A stretch of DNA of 64,000 nt. Origin: Paludibacteraceae bacterium. GTDB lineage: Bacteria > Bacteroidota > Bacteroidia > Bacteroidales > Paludibacteraceae. The stretch covers positions 1 to 64,000 of the forward strand of contig JAFWOU010000018.1 of NCBI GenBank assembly GCA_017509715.1, written 5' to 3'. The translations under genes and the position numbers were made by a program. The first letter of the stretch is position 1, and each line of letters begins with the position of its first letter. Under the pieces are notes generated by a model. It saw only the letters and a program-made list of their open reading frames with translations. It was not told the DNA's origin and did no database searches. Positions 54,455-60,839 of the stretch are shown here, piece by piece.

Positions 54455-54492
54455 CATGCAGCCCTGCCATCCTTGGTGGGGTTGCTGTTATA
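54455..54492. repeat. Repeated hairpin element, copy 2
   Basis: CAGC-CCTGCCA (from 54459) pairs with TGGTGGGG-TT-GCTG. One C of copy 1 is T here, keeping a G-T pair. It lies just after hicB and is followed by TTATA. Confidence 0.75.
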
Positions 54493-54540
54493 TTAAAAAC
54501 TGTCAAAAATTCGCCAAAAACTAAGATTCATCCAAAAATA

Positions 54541-54572
54541 TTTGCATATATCAAATATTTGTTGTAATTTTG
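54541..54572 (+). promoter_or_regulatory. Promoter of the MNT-HepT pair
   Basis: TTTG (54541-54544, TTGCATATATCA) is followed 20 bp later by TAATTTTG (54565-54572). Confidence 0.85.
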
Positions 54573-54592
54573 CAAGCAAAATTGAAAGACTA

Positions 54593-54886
54593 ATGCGCAC
54601 GACACAAGAATACATATCTGTGCTTAAGCAGCACGCACCTATTCTGCGTGAGCGATTTGGTATGACATCCATGTCGCTGTTTGGTTCTGTCGCTCGCGGT
54701 AATCATACGGAGGATAGCGATGTAGATGTATTTGTGGAGATGCCGGCTACGCTTCGTGGAGTAGGGGGCGCAAATGATTATCTCGAGCAAATAACCGGAA
54801 AACATGTAGATATGATTCTTAAGCATCGTAATCTTACTCCGTTCTTCCTTAATGAAGTAGAAAAATATGGCGTTAGAATATTCTGA
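54593..54886 (+). CDS. mntA: MNT-type nucleotidyltransferase antitoxin
   Basis: The 97-residue protein has the minimal nucleotidyltransferase motif FGSVARGNHTEDSDVDVFVE (GSxxRG then DxD) near residue 28. In known MNT-HEPN modules such a protein adenylylates, and so silences, the HepT toxin. It starts at ATG 54593, 21 bp after the -7 box, and overlaps the HepT gene by 20 bp. Confidence 0.9.
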   Translation: MRTTQEYISVLKQHAPILRERFGMTSMSLFGSVARGNHTEDSDVDVFVEMPATLRGVGGANDYLEQITGKHVDMILKHRNLTPFFLNEVEKYGVRIF

Positions 54887-55292
54887 AAATATGCGTTTGG
54901 CTCGCGAGACACTCCTTAATATCAAGAGAGCTATCTTGATGTTGCAAGAGTGGAACGAAGGAGTGGAGAGCGCTGACGAGTGGCTGTCCTCTACTTCCGG
55001 CATGCAGAAACTGGCCGGCAACGCTATGATGGTCGAGGTAATCGGTGAGGAGGTCCGGAAAGTTGAGAAGCGCCTTGGGGCGGAATTTCTTAATCAGCGT
55101 CCGGAGATACCTTGGAGAGAGGTTATGGGTATGAGAAACCACATAGCACACGGATACTTTGATATTAATGAGCTGTATGTGTTCTCGGTTATAAAGAATG
55201 ACCTTGCTCCCTTACTGGAGGCTATCGACTATCTCGTTTCCGCTATAGATACAATGATGATTGAGAAAGAGGTAGACGATCATTGCGAGTAA
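54867..55292 (+). CDS. hepT: HepT-like HEPN ribonuclease toxin (DUF86)
   Basis: The 141-residue helical protein has the HEPN active-site motif MRNHIAHGYFDIN near residue 90 (R-x4-H with a following Tyr, the usual AMP-acceptor site). It pairs with the overlapping nucleotidyltransferase. The start region (ALEYSENMRLARETLLNIKR) and total length fit the family. A repeated hairpin element follows within 40 bp. Confidence 0.92.
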   Translation: MALEYSENMRLARETLLNIKRAILMLQEWNEGVESADEWLSSTSGMQKLAGNAMMVEVIGEEVRKVEKRLGAEFLNQRPEIPWREVMGMRNHIAHGYFDINELYVFSVIKNDLAPLLEAIDYLVSAIDTMMIEKEVDDHCE

Positions 55293-55307
55293 ACTGTCTG
55301 AATACAA

Positions 55308-55368
55308 CCTCGCGTATGAGACCCTAACCATGCAGCCCTGCCTACATAAGGTGGGGTTGCTGTTATTC
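55308..55368. repeat. Repeated hairpin element, copy 3
   Basis: CAGC-CCTGCCT (from 55333) pairs with AGGTGGGG-TT-GCTG. The A-T pair of copies 1 and 2 is T-A here, a compensatory change. GCGTATGAGACCCTAA precedes it, as in copy 1, and TTATT follows. Confidence 0.8.
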
Positions 55369-55373
55369 TCTCC

Positions 55374-55440
55374 TGAATGTGAACTCTGGAACATGACCAT
55401 CACGGGACCATCTCCCGACAACCTTACTTTCAGAACACTT
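55374..55440. repeat. 67-bp direct repeat, copy 2
   Basis: It differs from copy 1 at one base. It follows hairpin copy 3 by 11 bp and precedes a decayed promoter by 38 bp. Confidence 0.9.
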
Positions 55441-55478
55441 TCCCAAATCCCCGCGAAAATTTTTTTTCTCCCCAACTC

Positions 55479-55509
55479 TTGCATATGTCAAAATTTTGTT
55501 GTACTTCGA
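55479..55509 (+). promoter_or_regulatory. Decayed promoter
   Basis: TTGCATATGTCA at 55479 is followed 20 bp later by TACTTCGA, a -7 box with two changes from TACTTTGC. Nothing coding follows at once. A CGCAC-GTTT-GTGCG hairpin lies at about 55546-55559. Confidence 0.5.
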
Positions 55510-55615
55510 CATACTACCCTAAAGGGACCCTTCGAAAGTACTGTCGCACGTTTGTGCGAATAACAAGCCATTTTACGCAAAATCTTCAAATAGATTTGAA
55601 ATTTTCCATAAAAGC

Positions 55616-55647
55616 CTTGCATATTCCAAAATTTTGTTGTACCTTTG
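55616..55647 (+). promoter_or_regulatory. Promoter of the DUF4160-DUF2442 pair
   Basis: TTG at 55617 (TTGCATATTCCA) is followed 20 bp later by TACCTTTG (55640-55647). Confidence 0.85.
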
Positions 55648-55674
55648 CAGCGTCAAAGGTAAAACGAGACTATT

Positions 55675-55914
55675 ATGCCGACATTATTTAATTTATTTGG
55701 ATTCCGCTTTATGTTCTACTCGAACGACCACGAGCCGGTACATGTGCACGTTATTAAGGATCAAAAGCACGAAGCTAAGTTCCGTGTCAATCCTGTAGAA
55801 CTTATTGAGAACAACGGATTGAAAGCATCCGAGCTTAGATTAGCAGAGTCCGTGATAGAGGAAAATAAGGAGATAATTGTAAATCGTTGGAATGAGTATT
55901 TTAAAAAACAATAG
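55675..55914 (+). CDS. DUF4160 protein
   Basis: The 79-residue protein has the family pattern LFNLFGFRFMFYSNDHEPVH followed by VHVIKDQKHEAKF. It is usually found next to DUF2442, as here, and the pair is regarded as a probable toxin-antitoxin module. Its molecular activity is not established. It has its own promoter. Confidence 0.88.
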   Translation: MPTLFNLFGFRFMFYSNDHEPVHVHVIKDQKHEAKFRVNPVELIENNGLKASELRLAESVIEENKEIIVNRWNEYFKKQ

Positions 55915-55916
55915 TT

Positions 55917-56135
55917 ATGTTTAACATCTCTAAAATATGGTTGACCGACACGGGAGTATGGATTCGTACTGCTGATGGTCGTGAAGCATGCGAGCCTTTT
56001 TCCCGTTATCCGCGGTTGTTGCATGCAAGCGAGAAAGAGAGAGCAAACTATCAATGTTCCCCATTTGGTATTCATTGGCCATTGATCGACGAGGACCTTT
56101 GCTTTGATGGCTTCTTGAAGCAACAATGTGAGTAG
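55917..56135 (+). CDS. DUF2442 protein
   Basis: The 72-residue protein (MFNISKIWLTDTGVWIRTAD, then EKERANYQCSPFGIHWPLID) matches the NAD(P)-binding-like DUF2442 fold. It starts 2 bp after DUF4160 and is the likely partner protein. It ends LKQQCE. Confidence 0.88.
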   Translation: MFNISKIWLTDTGVWIRTADGREACEPFSRYPRLLHASEKERANYQCSPFGIHWPLIDEDLCFDGFLKQQCE

Positions 56136-56336
56136 CCCACCTCCCACCTACCAGTCACGTCCAGGATGGTCGCGAGATGGTCGCGCTGACGAGCAACGAC
56201 TGAGTAAGGACTTAGTAAGGATTAAGTCGGACTTTCGTCGGACTTATGTCGGGAGTAGAATTTCGCCCCTCCCTGACAAATTTTTGACACAAAATACCCC
56301 AATTTCTTAAAAAATTGCAAAAAAAGTGCAAAATTA
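56136..56336. other. Gap with GTCGGACTT-type microrepeats
   Basis: GATGGTCGCG twice, GAGTAAGGACT/TAGTAAGGATT words and GTCGGACTT twice run from about 56164 to 56255. The rest is AT-rich and ends at the rpmB promoter. I see no gene. Confidence 0.7.
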
Positions 56337-56368
56337 TTTGCGTATGTGAAAAATTTGTAGTAATTTTG
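56337..56368 (+). promoter_or_regulatory. rpmB promoter
   Basis: TTTG (56337-56340, TTGCGTATGTGA) is followed 20 bp later by TAATTTTG (56361-56368). Confidence 0.87.
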
Positions 56369-56444
56369 CACGAATTTTCGCGTAGAGTGTACTGCCCCAC
56401 GCTGAAAACTATGTTTAGAAGATAATAATAAAATATATACTACA

Positions 56445-56684
56445 ATGTCAAAAATTTGTCAAATCACCGGCAAGAAAGCCATGGGCGGTTGCAACGTCTC
56501 GCACTCGAAGCGCCACACAAAGCGTACCTTCGATGTGAACCTCTTCCACCGCAAGTTCTACTGGGTAGAACAGGACTGCTGGATCCAGCTGAACGTGAGT
56601 GCAGCGGGTCTGCGTACAATTAACAAAATCGGATTAGACGCTGCACTGAAGCAGGCTGCCGAAAAAGGGTATCTTTACAACTAA
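56445..56684 (+). CDS. rpmB: 50S ribosomal protein L28
   Basis: The 79-residue protein begins [20 protein letters not shown] and contains [13 protein letters not shown], both typical of L28. It heads a three-gene set with rpmG and a DUF4295 gene, a conserved Bacteroidetes cluster. Confidence 0.97.
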   Translation: MSKICQITGKKAMGGCNVSHSKRHTKRTFDVNLFHRKFYWVEQDCWIQLNVSAAGLRTINKIGLDAALKQAAEKGYLYN

Positions 56685-56702
56685 AACAAGGGAGGAACAA
56701 CA

Positions 56703-56891
56703 ATGGCAAAGAAATCTAAAGAAGCACGCGTTCAAGTAATCCTTGAGTGCACCGAGCAAAAGGCCAGCGGCGTACCCGGAATGTCTCGCTACATTACCAC
56801 TAAAAACCGCAAGAACACTCCCGACCGTCTGGAGTTGAAAAAGTACAATCCGTATCTCAAAAAGTACACCGTACACAAAGAGATCAAGTAA
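56703..56891 (+). CDS. rpmG: 50S ribosomal protein L33
   Basis: The 62-residue product ([35 protein letters not shown]) is an L33. The zinc-binding Cys pairs are missing, so this is the zinc-independent form. It lies 18 bp after rpmB. Confidence 0.96.
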   Translation: MAKKSKEARVQVILECTEQKASGVPGMSRYITTKNRKNTPDRLELKKYNPYLKKYTVHKEIK

Positions 56892-56921
56892 TTAACCCCG
56901 TAACAAGAAAGGCTTAGAACT

Positions 56922-57074
56922 ATGGCAAAGAAAGCGGTCGCTACACTCCAAACCGGTAATGCCGGTCGTAACCATACGAAGTGTATCAAGATGGTAAAGT
57001 CTCCTAAGACGGGAGCTTACATCTTCCAAGAGGAAATCGTTCCGAATGAGAAAGTAAAAGAGTATTTTAACTAA
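56922..57074 (+). CDS. DUF4295 small basic protein
   Basis: The 50-residue protein (MAKKAVATLQTGNAGRNHTK, ending IVPNEKVKEYFN) follows L33 in most Bacteroidetes. It is probably a lineage-specific ribosome-associated protein, judged only from this constant position and its composition. It is the last gene before a strong terminator. Confidence 0.9.
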   Translation: MAKKAVATLQTGNAGRNHTKCIKMVKSPKTGAYIFQEEIVPNEKVKEYFN

Positions 57075-57082
57075 TAAACCTA

Positions 57083-57119
57083 AAGAAAGCGTGCTACACA
57101 AGGTTAGTACGCTTTCTTT
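57083..57119 (+). terminator. Terminator of the rpmB operon
   Basis: AAAGAAAGCGTGCTA pairs with TAGTACGCTTTCTTT with one G-T wobble, and ends in TTTT. Confidence 0.92.
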
Positions 57120-57121
57120 TA

Positions 57122-57172
57122 TACTGAAATCTGAAAGCTGAATTCTGATAGCTGAATTCTGAATTCTACAAT
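57122..57172. repeat. Microrepeat GCTGAAT/TCTGAAW
   Basis: Seven heptamer words of the GCTGAAT family fill the space between the terminator and the lipid kinase gene, ending just before its start codon. Confidence 0.85.
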
Positions 57173-57175
57173 ACC

Positions 57176-58099
57176 ATGCTCGGCATCATCATCAATCCCA
57201 AATCCGGAAAACGCGCCTTCCGTGCACAACGTATCTACCTCTGGCACCTGCTCCGGCAGCGACATATGCCCTTCGCCTACCGCGTCACCCAGTACGCCGG
57301 CCATGCTACCGAACTGGCTCGCGAGCTCTGCGAACGTGGCTACGACGAACTGCTCGTCCTTGGCGGCGACGGTACGCTCTCCGAGGTAGTCAATGGCATC
57401 ATGACCGCCAATATCACGCCCGAACAGCGCGCCCAGATTCAACTCGGACTTATGCCGCGTGGCACGGGCAACGACTGGGGACGCTATTGGTCGCTCACCA
57501 AGAAGCACAAAGACGCCTTGCGCCGCTTCTTCGAGGGCACTCCGCATCCTATCGACATCGGCTGCCTTACCTACTGGCGCAACGGCGAGGAGCAACATCG
57601 CTATTTCATCAACTCTATCGGCTTCGGCGTAGATCCCCTCTGCTGCCAGTATGCCGAGCGCCTCAAATACTATATCGGCTCCCACCACGTCAACTATCTC
57701 TTCGGTCTCATAGCCGCTATCCTTCGCCATAAGTCCAAGCATATCATCCTACGCGTAGATGGCCGGGAAGTGGTCAACGACCTGCTCTTCACCATGAATA
57801 TCGCTAATGGCCCGTACTCCGGTGGAGGCATTAAGCAAAACCCCCAAGCCGATCCGCAAGATGGTATCTTCCATGGTATGTTTATCAAGCGACCTACCTT
57901 CTCGCAGGTCCTCCAGGCGCTGCCCCGTCTCTTCGACGGACGGCTCACCGAACTGCCGTTCATCTATCCCATCGTGGGCCATGAGATCGAAATAGGCTAC
58001 CGTAAGCACCTCATGATCGAGGCCGATGGCATCCTTCGTCATTTCACCGCCCCCTGCCGCGTCACTTGTATCCATCATGCAATACAATTTAAAGTCTGA
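57176..58099 (+). CDS. Diacylglycerol/sphingosine-kinase-family lipid kinase
   Basis: The 307-residue cytoplasmic enzyme has INPKSGKRAF near the start, LVLGGDGTLSEVVNGI (the GGDGT nucleotide motif) near residue 62 and MPRGTGNDWGRYW. The C-terminal beta-sandwich holds MNIANGPYSGGGIKQNP. It phosphorylates a membrane lipid; Bacteroidetes members may act on diacylglycerol or sphingoid bases, and the sequence does not distinguish these. Microrepeats flank it on both sides. Confidence 0.9.
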   Translation: MLGIIINPKSGKRAFRAQRIYLWHLLRQRHMPFAYRVTQYAGHATELARELCERGYDELLVLGGDGTLSEVVNGIMTANITPEQRAQIQLGLMPRGTGNDWGRYWSLTKKHKDALRRFFEGTPHPIDIGCLTYWRNGEEQHRYFINSIGFGVDPLCCQYAERLKYYIGSHHVNYLFGLIAAILRHKSKHIILRVDGREVVNDLLFTMNIANGPYSGGGIKQNPQADPQDGIFHGMFIKRPTFSQVLQALPRLFDGRLTELPFIYPIVGHEIEIGYRKHLMIEADGILRHFTAPCRVTCIHHAIQFKV

Positions 58100-58181
58100 A
58101 ATCTGAATGCTGACGGCTGATAACAGAAATCTGAATGCTGAATACTAAAATCTGAATGCTGACGGCTGATAACTGAAAGCC
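58096..58181. repeat. Microrepeat TCTGAATGCTGA array
   Basis: About twelve heptamer words mix TCTGAAW, GCTGACG, GCTGATA and GCTGAAT. The array fills the gap before the kinase-RapZ gene. Confidence 0.88.
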
Positions 58182-58188
58182 CTATATT

Positions 58189-59610
58189 ATGATAAAGCAA
58201 CAAGGCTCCAATCGCATATACTCCCGTGAGACCGACCCCAGCGGTCGCTCCATTATCCGTGTCGTGGGCACCAACCGCGACGAGAATCGCGCCTTTATCT
58301 ATATGGCGCGCCATTTTCGCGCCCTCGGTCTGCCCGTACCGGAACTCTATTCCGTCAGCCCCGACGAGATGTCGTACACCCAGGAGGACCTGGGCGATAC
58401 GCTCCTCTTCGACCATCTGGACGACTATACCTTATTATCACGCACGATACGCGCCCTCGCGCATATGCAGGTCACGGGCGCGCGTGACTTCGATTGGTCC
58501 GTCTGCTTCCCCGTACCGGCTATGGACGAGCGTTCCATCCGTTGGGACCTGAATTACTTCAAGTACTGCTTCTTGAAGCTCACCGGCATAGAGTTCTCCG
58601 AACCCCGACTGGAAGATGAGTTCGATCGCTTAGTCCAACGACTAACGACCAACGACCAAGGACTTCCGCCTACCTTCCTCTACCGCGACTTCCAGAGCCG
58701 CAACGTCATGATCCGTGACGCTCAACCCTGGTTCATCGATTTCCAGGGCGGACGACGCGGTCCCACCCAGTACGACGTCGCCTCCTTCCTTTGGCAAGCC
58801 CGCGCCAACTTCGCCCCCGAGCTCCGTGAACGCCTCATCGACGAATATCTCGACGAACTCCGTCAGCTTCAGCCAAGTTTGGCTGAAAACGCTTGGCGGG
58901 CGGCTCTCCCTCATTTCGTCCTCTTCCGTACCCTCCAGGTGCTCGGCGCTTACGGCTTCCGCGGTTACCACGAACGCAAACCCCATTTCCTGCAGTCGAT
59001 CCCCAACGCCCTTCGCAACCTCCGTGACATCCTCACCCACCTGCCCGAATACCCCTACCTCCGCGAACTCTCGGAGATTCTCCTGAGTACTCTGACTATT
59101 CAGAATACTCAGATTACTCCGAATACTCAGAATACTCAGATTACTCAGATTACTCATAGTTCTCCTAGTTCTCCTAGGATTCCTAGGACCCCTAGGACCC
59201 CTAGTCTCGTCGTCACCGTCTACTCCTTCTCCTTTAAGAAGGGAATCCCCGCCGATGATAGTGGCAACGGAGGCGGTTACGTCTTCGATTGCCGCTCTAC
59301 CCATAACCCCGGTAAGTACGATGAGTATAAATCCCTCACCGGCCTCGACCAACCCGTCATCGACTTCCTCGAAGCCGACGGCGAGATACTCCGTTTCTTG
59401 GAGTCGGTCTACCAGCTGGTAGATCATCACGTAGAGCGCTTCCTCGAGCGCGGCTTCACCCACCTCCAGGTCGCCTTCGGTTGCACCGGTGGTCAGCATC
59501 GATCCGTCTATAGCGCCGAACACCTAGCCCACCATCTCCACGAGAAATATGGTGTGCGTGTTCATCTCATCCACCGCGAACGATGCATAGATAAATGGCT
59601 AAATGAGTAA
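58189..59610 (+). CDS. AmgK-like amino-sugar kinase fused to a RapZ C-terminal domain
   Basis: Residues 1-305 are an aminoglycoside-phosphotransferase-type kinase (IRVVGTNRDENRAFIYMARH, catalytic FLYRDFQSRNVMIRD, metal-binding WFIDFQGGRRGP) like AmgK, which phosphorylates MurNAc/GlcNAc. Residues about 310-340 are a linker coded by two microrepeats (TQITPNTQ, RIPRTPRTPS). Residues 343-473 match the RapZ C-terminal domain: VYSFSFKKGIP, VFDCRSTHNPGKY and FGCTGGQHRSVYSAEHLA. In E. coli that domain senses glucosamine-6-phosphate and binds sRNA. The next gene is MurU-like, which supports a role in cell-wall recycling. Confidence 0.88.
   Translation: MIKQQGSNRIYSRETDPSGRSIIRVVGTNRDENRAFIYMARHFRALGLPVPELYSVSPDEMSYTQEDLGDTLLFDHLDDYTLLSRTIRALAHMQVTGARDFDWSVCFPVPAMDERSIRWDLNYFKYCFLKLTGIEFSEPRLEDEFDRLVQRLTTNDQGLPPTFLYRDFQSRNVMIRDAQPWFIDFQGGRRGPTQYDVASFLWQARANFAPELRERLIDEYLDELRQLQPSLAENAWRAALPHFVLFRTLQVLGAYGFRGYHERKPHFLQSIPNALRNLRDILTHLPEYPYLRELSEILLSTLTIQNTQITPNTQNTQITQITHSSPSSPRIPRTPRTPSLVVTVYSFSFKKGIPADDSGNGGGYVFDCRSTHNPGKYDEYKSLTGLDQPVIDFLEADGEILRFLESVYQLVDHHVERFLERGFTHLQVAFGCTGGQHRSVYSAEHLAHHLHEKYGVRVHLIHRERCIDKWLNE
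58629..58666 (+). repeat. Microrepeat GACCAAC inside the kinase
   Basis: Words around CGACTAA and CGACCAA encode VQRLTTNDQG, between the kinase small lobe and FLYRDF. Confidence 0.75.
59089..59208 (+). repeat. Two microrepeat families coding the domain linker
   Basis: ACTCAGATT/ACTCAGAAT words (59089-59155, period 9) give NTQITPNTQNTQIT. CCTAGGANN words (59155-59208) give SSPSSPRIPRTPRTPS. The second family matches intergenic arrays at 14558 and 26897. Confidence 0.9.
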
Positions 59611-59613
59611 ATA

Positions 59614-59647
59614 AATCGTACATCGTACATTTGTAAATCGTACATTT
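59614..59647. repeat. Microrepeat CGTACAT
   Basis: Three CGTACAT words with T tracts fill the gap before the murU-like gene. Confidence 0.8.
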
Positions 59648-59648
59648 T

Positions 59649-60416
59649 ATGAAAGCGATGATTTTTTCCGCGGGCTTAGGCACACGCCTCAAACCCCTCA
59701 CCGATACCATGCCCAAGGCACTTGTTCCCCTTGCTGGCAAACCCCTCCTGCAGTGGCAAGTGGAGCGCCTCCGTGATGCAGGTATCCGTGACATCATCGT
59801 CAATGTCCACCATTTCCCGGACATGATCATCGATACCATCCGCCGCAACAACGGCTGGGGATGCCACATTACCGTCTCCGATGAACGCGACTTGCTCCTC
59901 GACACCGGAGGTGGCCTCCGCAAAGCCATAATGGCGAATGGCGAATGGCTAATGGCGAATGAGCCCATCCTCGCTTGCAACGTCGATATCTTGAGTAATA
60001 TCGACTTGCGCGCCCTAATGGCTAGTTATACTAGTTCTACTAGTCCATCTAGTGATACTAGTTCCCCTAGGACTCCTAGGCCGTCTAGTCTCCTCGTAGT
60101 CTCCGACCGTCCTACCCAGCGCTATCTCTGTTTCGATCCCAACGACCGCCTCTGTGGCTGGACCAATATATCCACGGGTGAACTCCGTGGCCACGATGGA
60201 CGCCATCTGGCCTTCAGCGGCATGCAGATCCTGAGCCCCGAGGCCCTTGCCCTCCTCCCGCAAATGCCTGCTGACAAATTCTCCCTCATCGACTTCTATC
60301 TCCGCGTCATGAACGAGCTGCCCCTCCAGGCCTACGTTCCCACCGACTACCGCATGATGGACGTCGGAAAAATCGACCAAATTGCCCAAGCAGAAGCCTT
60401 TGCGGCCAATTTATAG
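59649..60416 (+). CDS. murU: MurU-like sugar-1-phosphate nucleotidyltransferase
   Basis: The 255-residue enzyme opens with IFSAGLGTRLKPLTDTMPKA, the nucleotide-binding signature, followed by GKPLLQWQVERLRDAGI and LLDTGGGLRKAI. It would couple MurNAc-1-phosphate to UDP, the partner step to AmgK, as in Pseudomonas. Two stretches come from microrepeats: MANGEWLMANEP (near residue 97) and SYTSSTSPSSDTSSPRTPRP (near residue 125). Both lie after sheet-forming segments and before ILACNVD or LLVVSDR, so probably in loops. It starts 38 bp after the kinase-RapZ gene. Confidence 0.88.
   Translation: MKAMIFSAGLGTRLKPLTDTMPKALVPLAGKPLLQWQVERLRDAGIRDIIVNVHHFPDMIIDTIRRNNGWGCHITVSDERDLLLDTGGGLRKAIMANGEWLMANEPILACNVDILSNIDLRALMASYTSSTSPSSDTSSPRTPRPSSLLVVSDRPTQRYLCFDPNDRLCGWTNISTGELRGHDGRHLAFSGMQILSPEALALLPQMPADKFSLIDFYLRVMNELPLQAYVPTDYRMMDVGKIDQIAQAEAFAANL
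59931..59967 (+). repeat. Microrepeat AATGGCGAATGGCT inside murU
   Basis: Four words of the GCCATTCG family encode ANGEWLMANE in frame. Confidence 0.82.
60021..60092 (+). repeat. Microrepeat CTAGTTNTA/CCTAGGANN inside murU
   Basis: Eight nonamers centred on CTAGT or CCTAG encode a Ser/Thr/Pro-rich loop. It is the same family as arrays at 14558, 26897 and 59155. Confidence 0.87.
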
Positions 60417-60455
60417 CCCTTTTTTGCACTTTTTTTGAAAAAAAATACGAAAATA

Positions 60456-60487
60456 TTTGCGTATATCGAAAAAAAGCAGTACCTTTG
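60456..60487 (+). promoter_or_regulatory. tRNA-Lys promoter
   Basis: TTTG (60456-60459, TTGCGTATATCG) is followed 20 bp later by TACCTTTG (60480-60487). Confidence 0.85.
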
Positions 60488-60519
60488 CACCCGCTTTCCA
60501 AAAAATAGAATATCGGGGC

Positions 60520-60588
60520 CCCCGAAAATTTCTAATTTTTGGGGAGAGCGGAGCGCCCGAGTAATTTTTTGAAAACGTGGTTTTCAAA
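60520..60588 (+). other. Two hairpins in the tRNA precursor leader
   Basis: CCCCGAAAATT (60520-60530) pairs with AATTTTTGGGG (60534-60544). TTTGAAAAC (60568-60576) pairs with GTTTTCAAA (60580-60588). They lie between the promoter and the tRNA, so the primary transcript carries a structured leader of about 120 nt. Confidence 0.55.
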
Positions 60589-60614
60589 CGTTTATGAGGG
60601 ATGCGAACGCGAGA

Positions 60615-60687
60615 GTCTCCCTAGCTCAGTTGGTAGAGCAACTGACTCTTAATCAGTGGGTCGAGAGTTCGAGCCTCTCGGGGGACA
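60615..60687 (+). tRNA. tRNA-Lys (CTT)
   Basis: The acceptor stem GTCTCCC (60615-60621) pairs with GGGGGAC (60680-60686), with discriminator A at 60687. The D arm is GCTC/GAGC. The anticodon arm ACTGA/TCAGT holds CTCTTAA, with anticodon CTT. The T arm is GAGAG-TTCGAGC-CTCTC. CCA is not encoded. Confidence 0.97.
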
Positions 60688-60689
60688 CA

Positions 60690-60717
60690 AAAGACATCTT
60701 CGGATGTCTTTTTTTTG
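60690..60717 (+). terminator. Terminator of tRNA-Lys
   Basis: AAAGACATC-TTCG-GATGTCTTT is a UUCG-capped hairpin followed by T residues. Confidence 0.95.
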
Positions 60718-60745
60718 TACCCGTTTTTGATTTTTTGTATTTATA

Positions 60746-60777
60746 TTTGCGTATATCATTTTTTTTTTGTAATTTTG
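60746..60777 (+). promoter_or_regulatory. Fumarase promoter
   Basis: TTTG (60746-60749, TTGCGTATATCA) is followed 20 bp later by TAATTTTG (60770-60777). Confidence 0.87.
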
Positions 60778-60839
60778 CACCGAATTATGCGCGCGTGCGC
60801 TCACGTACATACGAACAATAGATAAAATACTTATATATT

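Noticed and set aside
53196..55440. Integron attC sites
   Set aside because: The hairpins lack the conserved RYYYAAC/GTTRRRY core sites, and no integrase was seen.
60594..60821. A 75-codon frame containing LAQLVEQLTLNQWVESSSL
   Set aside because: This is the well-known false protein produced by translating a tRNA gene (tRNA-Lys here).
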